64,000 bases of DNA, from NCBI GenBank assembly GCA_937139405.1, contig CAKZPV010000033.1, forward strand, positions 124,001 to 188,000, given 5' to 3'. Shown piece by piece: positions 52,774-61,997 of the stretch. How positions within the stretch are numbered: the first letter of the stretch is position 1; every line of letters starts with the position of its first letter. The translations under genes and the position numbers were made by a program. The notes below the pieces were generated by a model. That model was not told the origin of the DNA. It ran no database searches and was given only the letters and a program-made list of their open reading frames with translations. This stretch comes from an uncultured Nitrospirota bacterium. GTDB lineage: Bacteria; Nitrospirota; Nitrospiria; Nitrospirales; UBA8639.

Positions 52774-53271
52774 ATGGCTGAAGAAGAAGCCAAAGAGGCA
52801 CCCCCAGCAGCAGCGGGTTCAGGAAAGAAAATGATGATGTTAGGGCTGGTTGGAGTCCTCCTGCTCGGAGGGGGTGGAGGTGCTGCATGGTTTTTCATGG
52901 GAAGCGGAGACAAGGCAGAGGGAGAGAAACATGCAAAGAAAGATCATGATGAGGAACATGCTGATGAGCCTGGGCCGGTTATGGAACTGGAACCGTTTCT
53001 CCTCAACTTAGCCGATCGGGAAGAACTTCGATTTCTCAAAGTCACGATTAAAGTCGAGTTAGATCGGCCAGAAGAAAAAACAGATTATCCGAATAAAGTT
53101 CCAGCCATCCGTGATGCCCTACTTGTGTTGCTTAGCAGTAAGGAATCGCAATTACTACGAACGGTCAATGGGAAACGGAGGATTCGGGAGGAGATTATGA
53201 CACGCGTCAATGGGGTGATGAGCAAAGGAAAAATTACGAATGTGTTCTTTACAGATTTCATTATTCAATAG
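52774..53271 (+). CDS. fliL: Flagellar basal body-associated protein FliL
   Basis: 165 residues. One transmembrane helix (MMMLGLVGVLLLGGGGGAAW) is followed by a charged KHAKKDHDEEHADE linker and the SPFH-like FliL domain: ELEPFLLNLADREELRFLKV, PAIRDALLVLLSSKESQLL, INVFFTDFIIQ-like end (NVFFTDFIIQ). It stabilises the stator at the motor. First gene after the sigma-54 site. Confidence 0.93.
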   Translation: MAEEEAKEAPPAAAGSGKKMMMLGLVGVLLLGGGGGAAWFFMGSGDKAEGEKHAKKDHDEEHADEPGPVMELEPFLLNLADREELRFLKVTIKVELDRPEEKTDYPNKVPAIRDALLVLLSSKESQLLRTVNGKRRIREEIMTRVNGVMSKGKITNVFFTDFIIQ

Positions 53272-53275
53272 TTCA

Positions 53276-53377
53276 GTGGAAAGGAAAAATACGAAAGCAG
53301 ATGCACGTTTAAAGAAAGGGAAAAAGGCGGTCTAGTCTTAACTACTTTCTTTGTGCGTCTCGTCTTTCCCTTCTCAC
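53276..53377 (+). repeat. Dispersed intergenic palindrome before fliM
   Basis: GTGGAAAGGAAAAATACGAA and AGATGCAC with AAAGAAAGGG form one arm; CTTTCTTTGTGCGTCTCG and TCTTTCCCTTCTCAC form the other. The outer and inner parts pair with several mismatches. It fills most of the 125-base fliL-fliM gap. Confidence 0.5.
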
Positions 53378-53396
53378 GATTTATCAAGTCAGGCCT

Positions 53397-54380
53397 ATGG
53401 AAAAAATACTGAGTCAAGATGAAGTTGATGCGTTACTCCGTGGAGTTTCAGATGGAGATGTTGAAACCGAAGCTGAAGAGGTTGAAGAGCTTCAAGATGG
53501 ACCGATTCCCTATGACCTAGGCAATCAGGAATGGGTGATCCGGGGGCGCATGCCGACTCTGGATGTCATTCATCAACAATTTTCTCGGCTGTTTCGTCTT
53601 GCTCTGAGTGAAATGCTTCGAAAAACTGTTGAAGTGACTATCACAAACCAATCCGTTTTAAAATTTGGTGAGTTCACCAAACGTCTTCCCGTTCCGGCCT
53701 ATCTTCAAATCATTTCAATGGAACCTCTTCGTGGTACGGCGATGGTGGCCACCGACGCTGCCACCGTATATCTGCTTGTTGATCATTTTTTTGGTGGAGC
53801 AGGGCAAACCCATGTGAAACCGGAAGGCCAGGATTTTACGCTGATTGAACAGCGTGTCATGCGGACGGTGATGGCCATGGGATTGAAGGATTTGGCAAAA
53901 GCTTGGGAACCCGTTCAAAAAGTTGGGATCAAACCTGTTCGAGCAGAGATGAATCCTCAACTTGCTTCTATCGTGTTACCAGCAGATGTCGTCATTGTGG
54001 TGACACTAGGCATAGAACTTGGCAATTCCGTGGGAGACCTTCATCTCTGTCTCCCGTATGCCATGTTGGAACCTATTCGAGAACGGCTACAAGTCAGTTT
54101 TCAAAGTGATTTTTACGAAGTGGATCATGGGTGGGTCAAGCGCTTTTCCAACAGACTGAAGGATGCTCCTATCTGTATTTCTGTGGCCTTGGGAGAAACG
54201 GAGTTATCCGTGGAAGAGTTTATGCATTTTAAACCTGGGGATGTATTTATGCTGAATCAATCCACCACACAACCGCTGGTCGCCACAGTGGAAGGTGTCC
54301 CAAAATTTTTGGGATTTCCAGGCACAACGAAGGGCACACAGTCGTTTCAAATACAAGAGATGATGGCGATACCCGAGTAA
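53397..54380 (+). CDS. fliM: Flagellar motor switch protein FliM
   Basis: 327 residues. The N-terminal SQDEVDALLRGV is the CheY-P binding helix. QFSRLFRLALSEMLRKTVEV and PVPAYLQIISMEPLRGTAMV belong to the CheC-like middle domain, and the SpoA-type C-domain has LGETELSVEEFMHFKPGDVF. The C-ring switch protein that sets rotation direction. Palindrome-containing gap upstream; fliN follows after 61 bases. Confidence 0.95.
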   Translation: MEKILSQDEVDALLRGVSDGDVETEAEEVEELQDGPIPYDLGNQEWVIRGRMPTLDVIHQQFSRLFRLALSEMLRKTVEVTITNQSVLKFGEFTKRLPVPAYLQIISMEPLRGTAMVATDAATVYLLVDHFFGGAGQTHVKPEGQDFTLIEQRVMRTVMAMGLKDLAKAWEPVQKVGIKPVRAEMNPQLASIVLPADVVIVVTLGIELGNSVGDLHLCLPYAMLEPIRERLQVSFQSDFYEVDHGWVKRFSNRLKDAPICISVALGETELSVEEFMHFKPGDVFMLNQSTTQPLVATVEGVPKFLGFPGTTKGTQSFQIQEMMAIPE

Positions 54381-54441
54381 GCTGATAAGTCGTGTCAAAA
54401 CATTGAGGGAACGATAACCCGAGGAAAGATGGAGATGATCT

Positions 54442-54915
54442 ATGAGTGATGAAGACAGCGTAGACCCGGATGCCTTTGATGCGGAGAAAGAAATGATGGA
54501 GGCCATGGCCCAGGAAACGGCCGAGCAGAGTGAGGTTCCCTTTGATGCCGAAAAAGAAATGATGGAAGCGATGGCGCAGGAAGCTGCGTCGAAGACAGAG
54601 AGTCCGTTGCCGTCATTAACACCACCGGCTGTTCCAGGACCAACGCCTCCTCAAGATGCCAATCTTGAGCGACTCTTAGATATTCCTCTGGTGTTATCTG
54701 CTCAATTAGGTAATACACGGATGCTCATCAAAGATTTGCTTCAACTTGGACCAGGGTCAATCGTGGAACTAGATAAATTGGCTGGTGAACCATTAGAGGT
54801 GTTGGTGAATGAGCGGCTCGTCGCTCGTGGTGAAGTTGTGATGGTGAACGAAAAATTTGGCATTCGTCTTACCGATGTGATCAGTCCATCGGAGCGAGTA
54901 AAAAAACTTAATTAA
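54442..54915 (+). CDS. fliN: Flagellar motor switch protein FliN with N-terminal repeat
   Basis: 157 residues. The C-terminal SpoA domain is standard: LLDIPLVLSAQLGNTRMLIK, LLQLGPGSIVELDKLAGEPL, VNERLVARGEVVMVNEKFGI and RLTDVISPSERVKKL. The first 50 residues carry a near-exact tandem repeat: FDAEKEMMEAMAQE occurs at residues about 13-26 and again at 33-46. The two copies differ at silent positions in the DNA, so the peptide is conserved, not just recently copied. FliN binds FliH in the C-ring; the repeat may be a docking motif, which is inference. Confidence 0.93.
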   Translation: MSDEDSVDPDAFDAEKEMMEAMAQETAEQSEVPFDAEKEMMEAMAQEAASKTESPLPSLTPPAVPGPTPPQDANLERLLDIPLVLSAQLGNTRMLIKDLLQLGPGSIVELDKLAGEPLEVLVNERLVARGEVVMVNEKFGIRLTDVISPSERVKKLN

Positions 54916-54982
54916 GGGTGTGAAGGGTGAGGCCTAAAGCGTAAGGAGATCAAAGTGGTTTTTACCTCAGGCTTCACACCTT
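54914..54982 (+). repeat. Dispersed intergenic palindrome between fliN and fliO
   Basis: GGTGTGAAG (54917-54925) pairs with CTTCACACC (54972-54980), and GAGG with CCTC inside. It ends CCTTACGAAAAA, ten bases before the fliO ATG. The clearest stem of the family in the flagellar region. Confidence 0.7.
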
Positions 54983-54992
54983 ACGAAAAATT

Positions 54993-55400
54993 ATGGATTT
55001 AACACATGAAGCTCTCAAAATGGCTGGAGCCTTGGCTGTCGTCGTCTCTGTTCTTTTAGGAGGACTGGCTTGGGTGAGACGGACGTTTGGGGAAACTCCA
55101 GGAATAGGCGGAGAACCGTTGATGCGTGTGTTGGGTGGGCTACGAGTTGGAACAGGAAAACAAATTATGCTGGTCGATGTAGCCGGTGAAGTCTTAGTTC
55201 TAGGAACAACCGCGAGAGAAATGACTCTCTTAACGAAGATTACTGACGAAGAACGTGCGAGCCGGATGCGCTCATTGGCCAATCCGGTTGCAGGTCGTAT
55301 TGGGGCGTGGGTTGGTCAATGGACACAGACGGGTAGAGAAAAAACCAAAGTTCATTCTTTCTCTCCGTCGGCTTCAGCAAGGATCACAAAATGTTCATGA
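54993..55400 (+). CDS. fliO: Flagellar biosynthetic protein FliO
   Basis: 135 residues. It has one N-terminal membrane helix (ALAVVVSVLLGGLAWVRRTF) and a FliO-type cytoplasmic domain with LRVGTGKQIMLVDVAGEVLVLGTTAREMTLL (in two runs) and a basic tail. FliO helps assemble the FliP ring. Position before fliP, with overlapping ends, supports it. The C-terminus (KTKVHSFSPSASARITKCS) is short for the family but not broken. Confidence 0.85.
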   Translation: MDLTHEALKMAGALAVVVSVLLGGLAWVRRTFGETPGIGGEPLMRVLGGLRVGTGKQIMLVDVAGEVLVLGTTAREMTLLTKITDEERASRMRSLANPVAGRIGAWVGQWTQTGREKTKVHSFSPSASARITKCS

Positions 55401-56197
55401 AGGAAGCAAAAAACAATTCAGAGGCTCGGACAGTCAGATGGCTTCGATGTCTTGGGATAATTTTACTGTGTCTTATAGGGTATGTCATTGCTGGACCCTT
55501 CAGTGCGTTCGCGCAAGCGACTAAAGATCCCACTATTAGTTTACAAGTGTCTGGTTTAGACGCCACCGAACCATGGACATTTGGTCTACGTATTCTCTTT
55601 ATGCTGACGGTCCTCACGTTGGCGCCTGCTCTACTCATGTTAGTGACGTCCTTTACTCGTGTGGTCATTGTTCTGGGTTTGTTGCGGCAAGCGCTGGGAA
55701 CGCTGCATGCCCCACCGAATCAAGTCATGATTGGCTTAGCCTTGTTTCTGACCTTATTCATCATGATGCCAGTGTGGGAAAAGGTTCAAACAGAAGCCTT
55801 GAATCCGTTCCTTGAGAATCAGGTGACGCAAGAAGTGGCCATGCAACGCGCGATCGAACCGATTCGAGAGTTCATGTTGAAACAAGTCCGAGAAAAAGAC
55901 TTGGGCTTATTTATGAGTATGGGGAAAATTCCAGACCCTCAGACTGTCAAGGATGTTCCCCTGCATGTTCTCGTCCCTGCCTTTGTTACAAGTGAATTAC
56001 GAACGGCTTTTCAGATTGGGTTTTTAATTTATGTTCCATTTCTAGTGATCGATATGATTGTAGCCAGCACGCTGATGTCGATGGGCATGATGATGCTGCC
56101 GCCAATCATGATTTCGCTTCCGTTTAAACTCGTCTTATTTGTGCTAGCTGATGGGTGGTTCTTGGTCGTAGGTTCCTTGATGAACAGTTTTCAATAA
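55391..56197 (+). CDS. fliP: Flagellar biosynthetic protein FliP
   Basis: 268 residues. A cleavable signal peptide (LGIILLCLIGYVIAGPFSAFA) starts the chain, as usual for FliP. LTLAPALLMLVTSFTRVVIVLGLLRQALG, LALFLTLFIMMPVWEKV and FQIGFLIYVPFLVIDMIVASTLMSMGMMMLPP (all in shorter matching runs) are the export-gate helices. Core of the type III export gate with FliQ and FliR. The start ATG 55391 follows AAGGA by seven bases and overlaps fliO by ten. Confidence 0.96.
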   Translation: MFMKEAKNNSEARTVRWLRCLGIILLCLIGYVIAGPFSAFAQATKDPTISLQVSGLDATEPWTFGLRILFMLTVLTLAPALLMLVTSFTRVVIVLGLLRQALGTLHAPPNQVMIGLALFLTLFIMMPVWEKVQTEALNPFLENQVTQEVAMQRAIEPIREFMLKQVREKDLGLFMSMGKIPDPQTVKDVPLHVLVPAFVTSELRTAFQIGFLIYVPFLVIDMIVASTLMSMGMMMLPPIMISLPFKLVLFVLADGWFLVVGSLMNSFQ

Positions 56198-56213
56198 CAA
56201 AATTCCGTAAGAC

Positions 56214-56251
56214 GTGAAGTAGACGATTGAGGAAATTGTCTTAGGCTTCAC
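56214..56251 (+). repeat. Short hairpin between fliP and fliQ
   Basis: GTGAAG (56214-56219) pairs with CTTCAC (56246-56251); inside, AGACGAT and ATTGTCT can also pair approximately. A reduced member of the GTGAAG/CTTCAC palindrome family. Confidence 0.4.
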
Positions 56252-56295
56252 CAAGGAACCCAAACGTTTGGCATTTAGAAAAGAGGAGAGAAGCT

Positions 56296-56565
56296 GTGAC
56301 TCCAGAAGGTGTGATGGCAGTTGGGCAAGAGGCGATTAAAACCATTTTAATGGTAGCAGGGCCTATGTTGGGATTGAGCTTAATCGTGGGCCTCATGGTT
56401 AGTGCGTTTCAAGCCATGACTCAAATCAATGAAATGACGCTCACGTTTTTGCCGAAAATTATCACCATGTTCATTGTCTTGTTATTCATGTTTCCATGGA
56501 TGCTTCAAATTATCATAGGGTTTATGACTGGCGTATGGGGACAGATTCCTGAAATGGCACAATGA
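56296..56565 (+). CDS. fliQ: Flagellar biosynthetic protein FliQ
   Basis: 89 residues with two hydrophobic helices: TILMVAGPMLGLSLIVGLMVSAFQA, QINEMTLTFLPKI and MFIVLLFMFPWMLQII. All match FliQ. The start is a GTG preceded by GAGGAGAG. Second export-gate component; the 98-base gap before it contains a small hairpin. Confidence 0.94.
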   Translation: MTPEGVMAVGQEAIKTILMVAGPMLGLSLIVGLMVSAFQAMTQINEMTLTFLPKIITMFIVLLFMFPWMLQIIIGFMTGVWGQIPEMAQ

Positions 56566-56670
56566 GAACAGTAAGAGGTCAGAAGCAAAAAGCGAAAACT
56601 ATCAATAATAGCCAGGCAAATTATTTTTCATGTTTCTTTCTCTTTACTCCTTACGCGTCACTCCTAACTC
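56566..56670 (+). repeat. Dispersed intergenic palindrome between fliQ and fliR
   Basis: The 5' arm has AACAGTAAGAGGTCAGAAGC and AAAAAGCGAAA; the 3' arm reads TTTCTTTCTCTTTACTCC then TTACGCGTCACTCCTAACTC. Pairing is imperfect but runs along both arms. It fills most of the 133-base gap. Confidence 0.55.
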
Positions 56671-56698
56671 TTTTTTTCCGAACGAAATGATATAGACG

Positions 56699-57484
56699 GT
56701 GTTGCAATGGGATTTCGCGATTCAACAGGTTTGGCAATTTGTGGTGGTTTTGGTGCGCACGGCGGTTATTTTATCGGCTTTGCCTTTGCTGGGAGGCCGA
56801 ACAGTTCCCAAGCGCATCAAAGTTGGTTTGGCTGCCGCCATTGCCGTGGTGTTGATGCCGGTTGTGACGTTTACTCTTCCTCCCAATTGGTTGGAACCGG
56901 GACATTTGATTATGGCCTTGGGCGCGGAGATACTGGTCGGATTAGTTCTCGGTTTTGCCATGCGATTAGTAATGGCCGCGGTCGAATTGGCGGGAAACGT
57001 TCTAGGTTTTCAAGTCGGGTTTGCCATGGCCAATGTGCTCGATCCGGTGTCACAGGTGCAGACCCCGGTCTTTGGGCAATTGATGACGGTTTTGGCGACT
57101 CTGTTGTATTTTCAAGTGGATGGACATCTGTTGGTGCTGTTGGCTTTGGGCAGTAGCTTCCAATTGATTCCTCCGTTTGGTGCACACTTAAGTAGCCCAC
57201 TCCTTCCTGATGTCACAGGTTTGATACAAACGACGTATGAGACGGGAATGCAGTTGGCATTCCCGGTGATGGCCGCGACGTTCCTTGTACATATCACTAT
57301 GGGTATATTGGGACGACTTGTTCCGCAAATGAATATTTTGCTCACGAGCTTTCCCATTACGATTTCTGTGGGGCTTCTTGTTTTAGGGCTTGGCTTGCCA
57401 TTTATCGCTCTCGTTTTTCAACAGTCGGTGTTGGGTATGGAGACCGTTCTCTGGGAGCTTTTACAGGGGTTAGGACATGGCTGA
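56699..57484 (+). CDS. fliR: Flagellar biosynthetic protein FliR
   Basis: 261 residues, polytopic. VRTAVILSALPLLGGRTVPKRIKVGLA, LGAEILVGLVLGFAMRLV, ELAGNVLGFQVGFAMANVLDPVSQ and the C-terminal FPITISVGLLVLGLGLPFI are FliR/SctT blocks (each seen in shorter exact runs). The start is GTG 56699; the family normally starts a few residues before the first helix. It overlaps flhB by eight bases. Confidence 0.94.
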   Translation: MLQWDFAIQQVWQFVVVLVRTAVILSALPLLGGRTVPKRIKVGLAAAIAVVLMPVVTFTLPPNWLEPGHLIMALGAEILVGLVLGFAMRLVMAAVELAGNVLGFQVGFAMANVLDPVSQVQTPVFGQLMTVLATLLYFQVDGHLLVLLALGSSFQLIPPFGAHLSSPLLPDVTGLIQTTYETGMQLAFPVMAATFLVHITMGILGRLVPQMNILLTSFPITISVGLLVLGLGLPFIALVFQQSVLGMETVLWELLQGLGHG

Positions 57485-58556
57485 AGATAAGGATGGCGGA
57501 GAAAAATCCGAACAACCGACTGCGAAAAAATTAGCGGACGCCCGTCGTAAAGGGCAGGTGCCACTTACTCGAGAATTGCCTCCATTGTTCGTGTTGTTAG
57601 GCGGTGTTGGGGCGATAACTCTCTGGGCTCCTCAGATGCTGAAACAGTTCTCTGGACATTACCGGCATTGGTTGGAGCAAGCCGGCACATTGCAGCTTGA
57701 TGAAACGACGCTGTATGTCTTGCTGTTAAACATTACACATAACGCGTTTGTGCCCCTCATTCCGTTTGGACTCATTGTGGCAGTGCTAGCCTTGACGGCT
57801 CTGTTAATGCAAACAGGGCCCTTATGGATAGAGGAAGGTTTGCAACCCAAACCCGACAAATTGAACCCCAAAAATGGGATTAAGCGCCTGTTTTCATGGA
57901 AAGGCGTCATGGAACTTTTAAAATCTCTAGCCAAAGTCGCTTTGGTTGCAGGAATACTGTACGGCGTGATGTCCGAGAGTATGCGGCATCTTGTTCAGTT
58001 GCCCATCCATAGTCTTTTTGAATCAGTTGGAATAACTTGGGATTTGGTGCAAAGCATCGTGTGGTCTGTGGGAGGCGCCTTGTTAATTGTTGCGATTGCC
58101 GATTTTGTGTATCAACGGTGGCAGCATAACGAAGACTTAAAAATGACCAAGCAGGAAGTCAAAGACGAATCGAAAGATGTAGAAGGGGATCCACAGATAC
58201 GGTCTCGTCGCCTCAGTATACAACGGGAACGATCACGGCAACGTATGTTGCAAGCTGTCCCCAAAGCCGACGTCATTATTACCAACCCGACACATTTGGC
58301 TGTGGCTCTCCGGTATGACACTCAGAACATGGATGCACCAGTCGTCGTGGCCAAAGGAGCAGGGTTCATGGCGGAAAAAATTAAACAAATTGCTCGCCAT
58401 GCCAATGTGCCGATTCTTGAAAATCGAAGTTTGGCTCGAGGTCTGTTCAAAGCCTCAAAGGTGGGTCAAGAAATTCCAGCGGCCTTGTATCAAGCGGCGG
58501 CAGAAGTATTGGCTTATGTCTATCGTTTACGAAACCCACAAGAGCAAGCTAGTTAG
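57477..58556 (+). CDS. flhB: Flagellar biosynthetic protein FlhB
   Basis: 359 residues. KSEQPTAKKLADARRKGQVP at the N-terminus is the FlhB signature. Four hydrophobic segments follow, then a cytoplasmic domain with TKQEVKDESKDVEGDPQIRS and the autocleavage site ADVIITNPTHLAVALRYD; NPTH is intact, so substrate switching should be normal. ENRSLARGLFKASKVGQEIP is near the end. Works with FliK to switch from hook to filament export. Confidence 0.96.
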   Translation: MAEDKDGGEKSEQPTAKKLADARRKGQVPLTRELPPLFVLLGGVGAITLWAPQMLKQFSGHYRHWLEQAGTLQLDETTLYVLLLNITHNAFVPLIPFGLIVAVLALTALLMQTGPLWIEEGLQPKPDKLNPKNGIKRLFSWKGVMELLKSLAKVALVAGILYGVMSESMRHLVQLPIHSLFESVGITWDLVQSIVWSVGGALLIVAIADFVYQRWQHNEDLKMTKQEVKDESKDVEGDPQIRSRRLSIQRERSRQRMLQAVPKADVIITNPTHLAVALRYDTQNMDAPVVVAKGAGFMAEKIKQIARHANVPILENRSLARGLFKASKVGQEIPAALYQAAAEVLAYVYRLRNPQEQAS

Positions 58557-58564
58557 GAATTGAG

Positions 58565-60685
58565 ATGGCATTCGATACCGGAAAACTCAAGCTTGAACTC
58601 ACTCCGGGCCATTATGGAGATATTCTGCTGCCGTTGGGCGTCGTGGGTCTGCTATTGCTTATGCTCATGCCGCTTCCGCCCTTCCTGCTTGATCTATTTC
58701 TTTCCTTTAGCATTACCTTAGCGATGTTGATTTTGCTTGTCACGATGAATGCGGGACGGCCAGCTGAATTTTCCGTTTTTCCTTCGGTGGTCCTACTCAC
58801 GACCCTCTTCCGATTGGCTTTGAATATCGCTTCAACGCGAGCCATTTTGTTGCATGGAGCTGAAGGGCCTGCAGCGGCTGGAGAAGTGATCCGCGTGTTT
58901 GGCGAATTTGTGGTTGGAGGAAACTTTGCGGTTGGACTTGTCGTGTTTTCCATTCTTGTCATTATTAATTTTGTGGTGATCACGAAGGGAGCCACTCGTA
59001 TCGCCGAAGTCGCTGCCCGGTTTACCTTGGATGCCATGCCCGGCCGACAGATGAGTATTGATGCCGATTTGAATGCAGGCATCATTGACGAAGGAGAGGC
59101 TCGAAATCGACGGGAAATGATCTCTCAAGAAGCGGATTTTTATGGCTCAATGGATGGTGCCAGTAAGTTCGTTCGTGGTGATGCGATCGCGGCGTTGCTC
59201 ATCATATTTATCAATGTGTTGGGTGGGCTGGGTATCGGTGTTATGGATCATGGGATGTCGGTCGTTGATGCTGCGAAACGGTTTACATTGCTGACCGTGG
59301 GTGATGCCATTATTGCACAAATACCTGCGCTCATTATGTCCACAGCTGCCGGTATCATTATCACGCGTGTTTCCACAGATACGAGCCTTGGCCGGGACTT
59401 AACGGAGCAAATATTTTTCAATCCGCAATTGGTCGCTGCGGTGGCTAGCATATTGATCTTTTTAGGACTCATACCTGGGTTGCCACATGCGGCCTTTTTG
59501 CTCCTTGGGGCAATGACTGCAGGATTAGCCTATGTACTCTTTCAACGGAAACAAGAAGCAGAGGAGGCTGCCTCTCGTCCTCCCAAAAACATCGGAGCGC
59601 AAGATGACAAACCTGAAACGACTACTACGGAATCACTTGATACGGTTGCACCGCCCGATCTCTTGGAACTTCATGTGGGGTATGGCCTCGTGCCGTTTGT
59701 CGATCATGCGCAAGGCGGCGAACTCCTGGAACGAATCCGGGCGATTCGTAAGCAGACGGCGTTGGATATGGGTTTTGTCGTGCCCTCCGTTCATATTCGG
59801 GATAATTTGCAACTGAAGCCCCACGAATACGCCATTTTACTCAAAGGGATTCAGGTAGCCAAAGGCGAGTTGGTTCCCCGTCATTTACTAGCCATCAATC
59901 CGGGGCATGCCAAAAAGGGCTTAGAAGGGAAACCAGGACAGGATCCATGTTTTGGTTTGCCTGCCGTCTGGATTGCTCCTACCGAAAAAGAGCGGGCTCA
60001 AATGGAAGGCTATACCGTTGTGGATGGTCCTGCCATTGTAGCGACACATTTAACAGAACTGATCAAAACCAATGGGCATGAATTGCTGGGTCGACAAGAG
60101 GCCCAGAATTTGCTGGATAACCTCGCTAAGACGTATCCCAAGGTGGTGGATGAGCTCATTCCCACGCAATTATCTTTAGGAGGAGTGGTGAGAATCTTAC
60201 GGAATCTATTACGTGAACGAGTCTCCATTCGAGATTTACGGACCATTCTTGAAACTGTTGCCGATTACACCACTGTGAGTAAAGATCCTGACACCCTGAC
60301 GGAATATGCCCGGCAAAATTTATCCAGAACCATTTCTACACAATATGCCAACGCTGATGGTTTGGTTCATGTCGTGAGTCTCGATCCCATGTTAGATCGA
60401 CGGTTGACGGAAGTCATTAAACCTAGTGGAAGCAATCAAGAAGGCCTGTCCCCAGGTCTATTTAACCAAGTGATTGCGGCTGTACGGCAAGCGATTGAAC
60501 GAGTGGTTGAGCAGGGGTATCAGCCGATTGTGCTTTGTTCGCAGTCGATTAGATCGCAACTCTATCGTCTTGTGTCGCCTGGTGTTCATGCGCTTGCGGT
60601 ACTGTCGCCGAATGAGCTGGATCCAAAAACTAAAATTCAAGCTATTGAAGTTGTGAGGTTACCACATGAAGTTGAAACGGTTTGA
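58565..60685 (+). CDS. flhA: Flagellar biosynthesis protein FlhA
   Basis: 706 residues. The N-terminal half has many membrane helices with LPPFLLDLFLSFSITLAMLIL, FRLALNIASTRAILLHG and the conserved cytoplasmic FHIPEP-like loop (VTKGATRIAEVAARFTLDAMPGRQMSID, ADLNAGIIDEGEARNRR). The C-terminal export-platform domain has LGYGLVPFVD-like LHVGYGLVPFVD and QLSLGGVVRILRNLLRERVS IRDLRTILE. Full length. It overlaps flhF by 20 bases. Confidence 0.96.
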   Translation: MAFDTGKLKLELTPGHYGDILLPLGVVGLLLLMLMPLPPFLLDLFLSFSITLAMLILLVTMNAGRPAEFSVFPSVVLLTTLFRLALNIASTRAILLHGAEGPAAAGEVIRVFGEFVVGGNFAVGLVVFSILVIINFVVITKGATRIAEVAARFTLDAMPGRQMSIDADLNAGIIDEGEARNRREMISQEADFYGSMDGASKFVRGDAIAALLIIFINVLGGLGIGVMDHGMSVVDAAKRFTLLTVGDAIIAQIPALIMSTAAGIIITRVSTDTSLGRDLTEQIFFNPQLVAAVASILIFLGLIPGLPHAAFLLLGAMTAGLAYVLFQRKQEAEEAASRPPKNIGAQDDKPETTTTESLDTVAPPDLLELHVGYGLVPFVDHAQGGELLERIRAIRKQTALDMGFVVPSVHIRDNLQLKPHEYAILLKGIQVAKGELVPRHLLAINPGHAKKGLEGKPGQDPCFGLPAVWIAPTEKERAQMEGYTVVDGPAIVATHLTELIKTNGHELLGRQEAQNLLDNLAKTYPKVVDELIPTQLSLGGVVRILRNLLRERVSIRDLRTILETVADYTTVSKDPDTLTEYARQNLSRTISTQYANADGLVHVVSLDPMLDRRLTEVIKPSGSNQEGLSPGLFNQVIAAVRQAIERVVEQGYQPIVLCSQSIRSQLYRLVSPGVHALAVLSPNELDPKTKIQAIEVVRLPHEVETV

Positions 60686-61997
60686 AGCTCTCTCGTTACA
60701 AGAAGCGCTAGAAGCGGTAAAAGCAGAACTTGGTCCAGAAGCGGTCATTGTGTCGTCTCGCCGGATACAAAAAGCCGGAGGACTATTTGGTTTGCTTAGT
60801 CAGTCGGTGATTGAAGTCACCGCAGCGGTCGATCGATCAGCACAAAGTGAAGAAGCGCAGCCAGCGGTGACTTTAGATCGATCACTACAAGCTTTGCTCA
60901 AAAAACAAATACCTGCTCCTCCACTTGAACAACCAAAAGCGAAAAAAGAGCCGACGTTTTCTGAGCAGTTACAAGTCGCCACCGTGCTAGATCCGGTCAC
61001 GCAACATTTGCATGATATGAAAGAAGAGATTCAACGCTTACGAGAGTCTCAAAAAGATCCAGAGCAGGCCTTGGGGCCTTTGCGACAAGAATTGGAGGGG
61101 CTGCGTATCGTTGTCGGTGAAGTGTTGGGTAGTCAGATGCACAAACGGGTTGAAGGGTTGCCGGGTGATGTGCTCGAAGACTATCAAAGATTGCTTGGGT
61201 ATGGTCTCGATCCTCAACTGGCGCATGGTCTGTTGCGTACGGTTGTTGAAACGTTAGGGACGGCAGGGCTCGGAAATCGCGAGGCTGTAGCTGGGTTATT
61301 GCGAGAACGGATGGAAGAAGGCTTGGCGGTCTCGAATCCATCAGTTTCACGCCAATATGGTCAAAAAATCATGATGCTCGTTGGGCCGACAGGAGTGGGG
61401 AAAACGACCACGATTGCGAAGCTTGCTGGCCTGGCTCGCGAAAAAGATCCACATCAAAAAACAGTCTTGATTACCTTAGATACCTATCGTGTGGCTGCTG
61501 TGGAACAACTTCGCGTGTTTGCCAAAATTCTTAAGATTCCTTTAGAAGTTGCTGTCTCACAACAAGACTTTTTGGAATGTGTCGGGCGTCATCAGGAAGC
61601 TGATTTGGTTCTCATCGACACGGCTGGCCGAAGTCCCAAGGATCGAATCGGGCATGAGGAATTGGTTGCCATGACACGAGGCTCAATGAAAATCGAAACA
61701 CATTTAGTGCTCGCTGCACCGGTGGCTGAGTCAGTGCAACTGGAGACGATTCGCCGATATCAATCTTTGCCTATTCACAAAATTATCATGACGAAACTCG
61801 ACGAAACGTCCAGATTTGGAAGTCTGTATAACGTGTTGTCGCAGGCTGGAATTCCGGTGTCCTATTTGTCAGCGGGGCAACGTGTGCCAGAAGATCTTGA
61901 TGTTGCCACGCGTCAACTTCTTGTTGATCTTGTCTTGGGGAAAAAATCCACTGAGTTATGTGTTGAACTGCCTGTGTTTGCGGAGGTTGCTCACTAA
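60666..61997 (+). CDS. flhF: Flagellar GTPase FlhF
   Basis: 443 residues. An N-terminal basic/helical B domain (MKLKRFEALSLQEALEAVKA, ELGPEAVIVSSRRIQ) is followed by a variable linker and an SRP-type NG GTPase: GPTGVGKTTTIAKLAGLA, TLDTYRVAAVEQLRVFA, LIDTAGRSPKD and TKLDETSRFGSLYN. FlhF places the flagellum at the pole. The pair with flhG argues for polar flagellation. A ribosome site GAGG lies before the ATG inside flhA. Confidence 0.95.
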   Translation: MKLKRFEALSLQEALEAVKAELGPEAVIVSSRRIQKAGGLFGLLSQSVIEVTAAVDRSAQSEEAQPAVTLDRSLQALLKKQIPAPPLEQPKAKKEPTFSEQLQVATVLDPVTQHLHDMKEEIQRLRESQKDPEQALGPLRQELEGLRIVVGEVLGSQMHKRVEGLPGDVLEDYQRLLGYGLDPQLAHGLLRTVVETLGTAGLGNREAVAGLLRERMEEGLAVSNPSVSRQYGQKIMMLVGPTGVGKTTTIAKLAGLAREKDPHQKTVLITLDTYRVAAVEQLRVFAKILKIPLEVAVSQQDFLECVGRHQEADLVLIDTAGRSPKDRIGHEELVAMTRGSMKIETHLVLAAPVAESVQLETIRRYQSLPIHKIIMTKLDETSRFGSLYNVLSQAGIPVSYLSAGQRVPEDLDVATRQLLVDLVLGKKSTELCVELPVFAEVAH

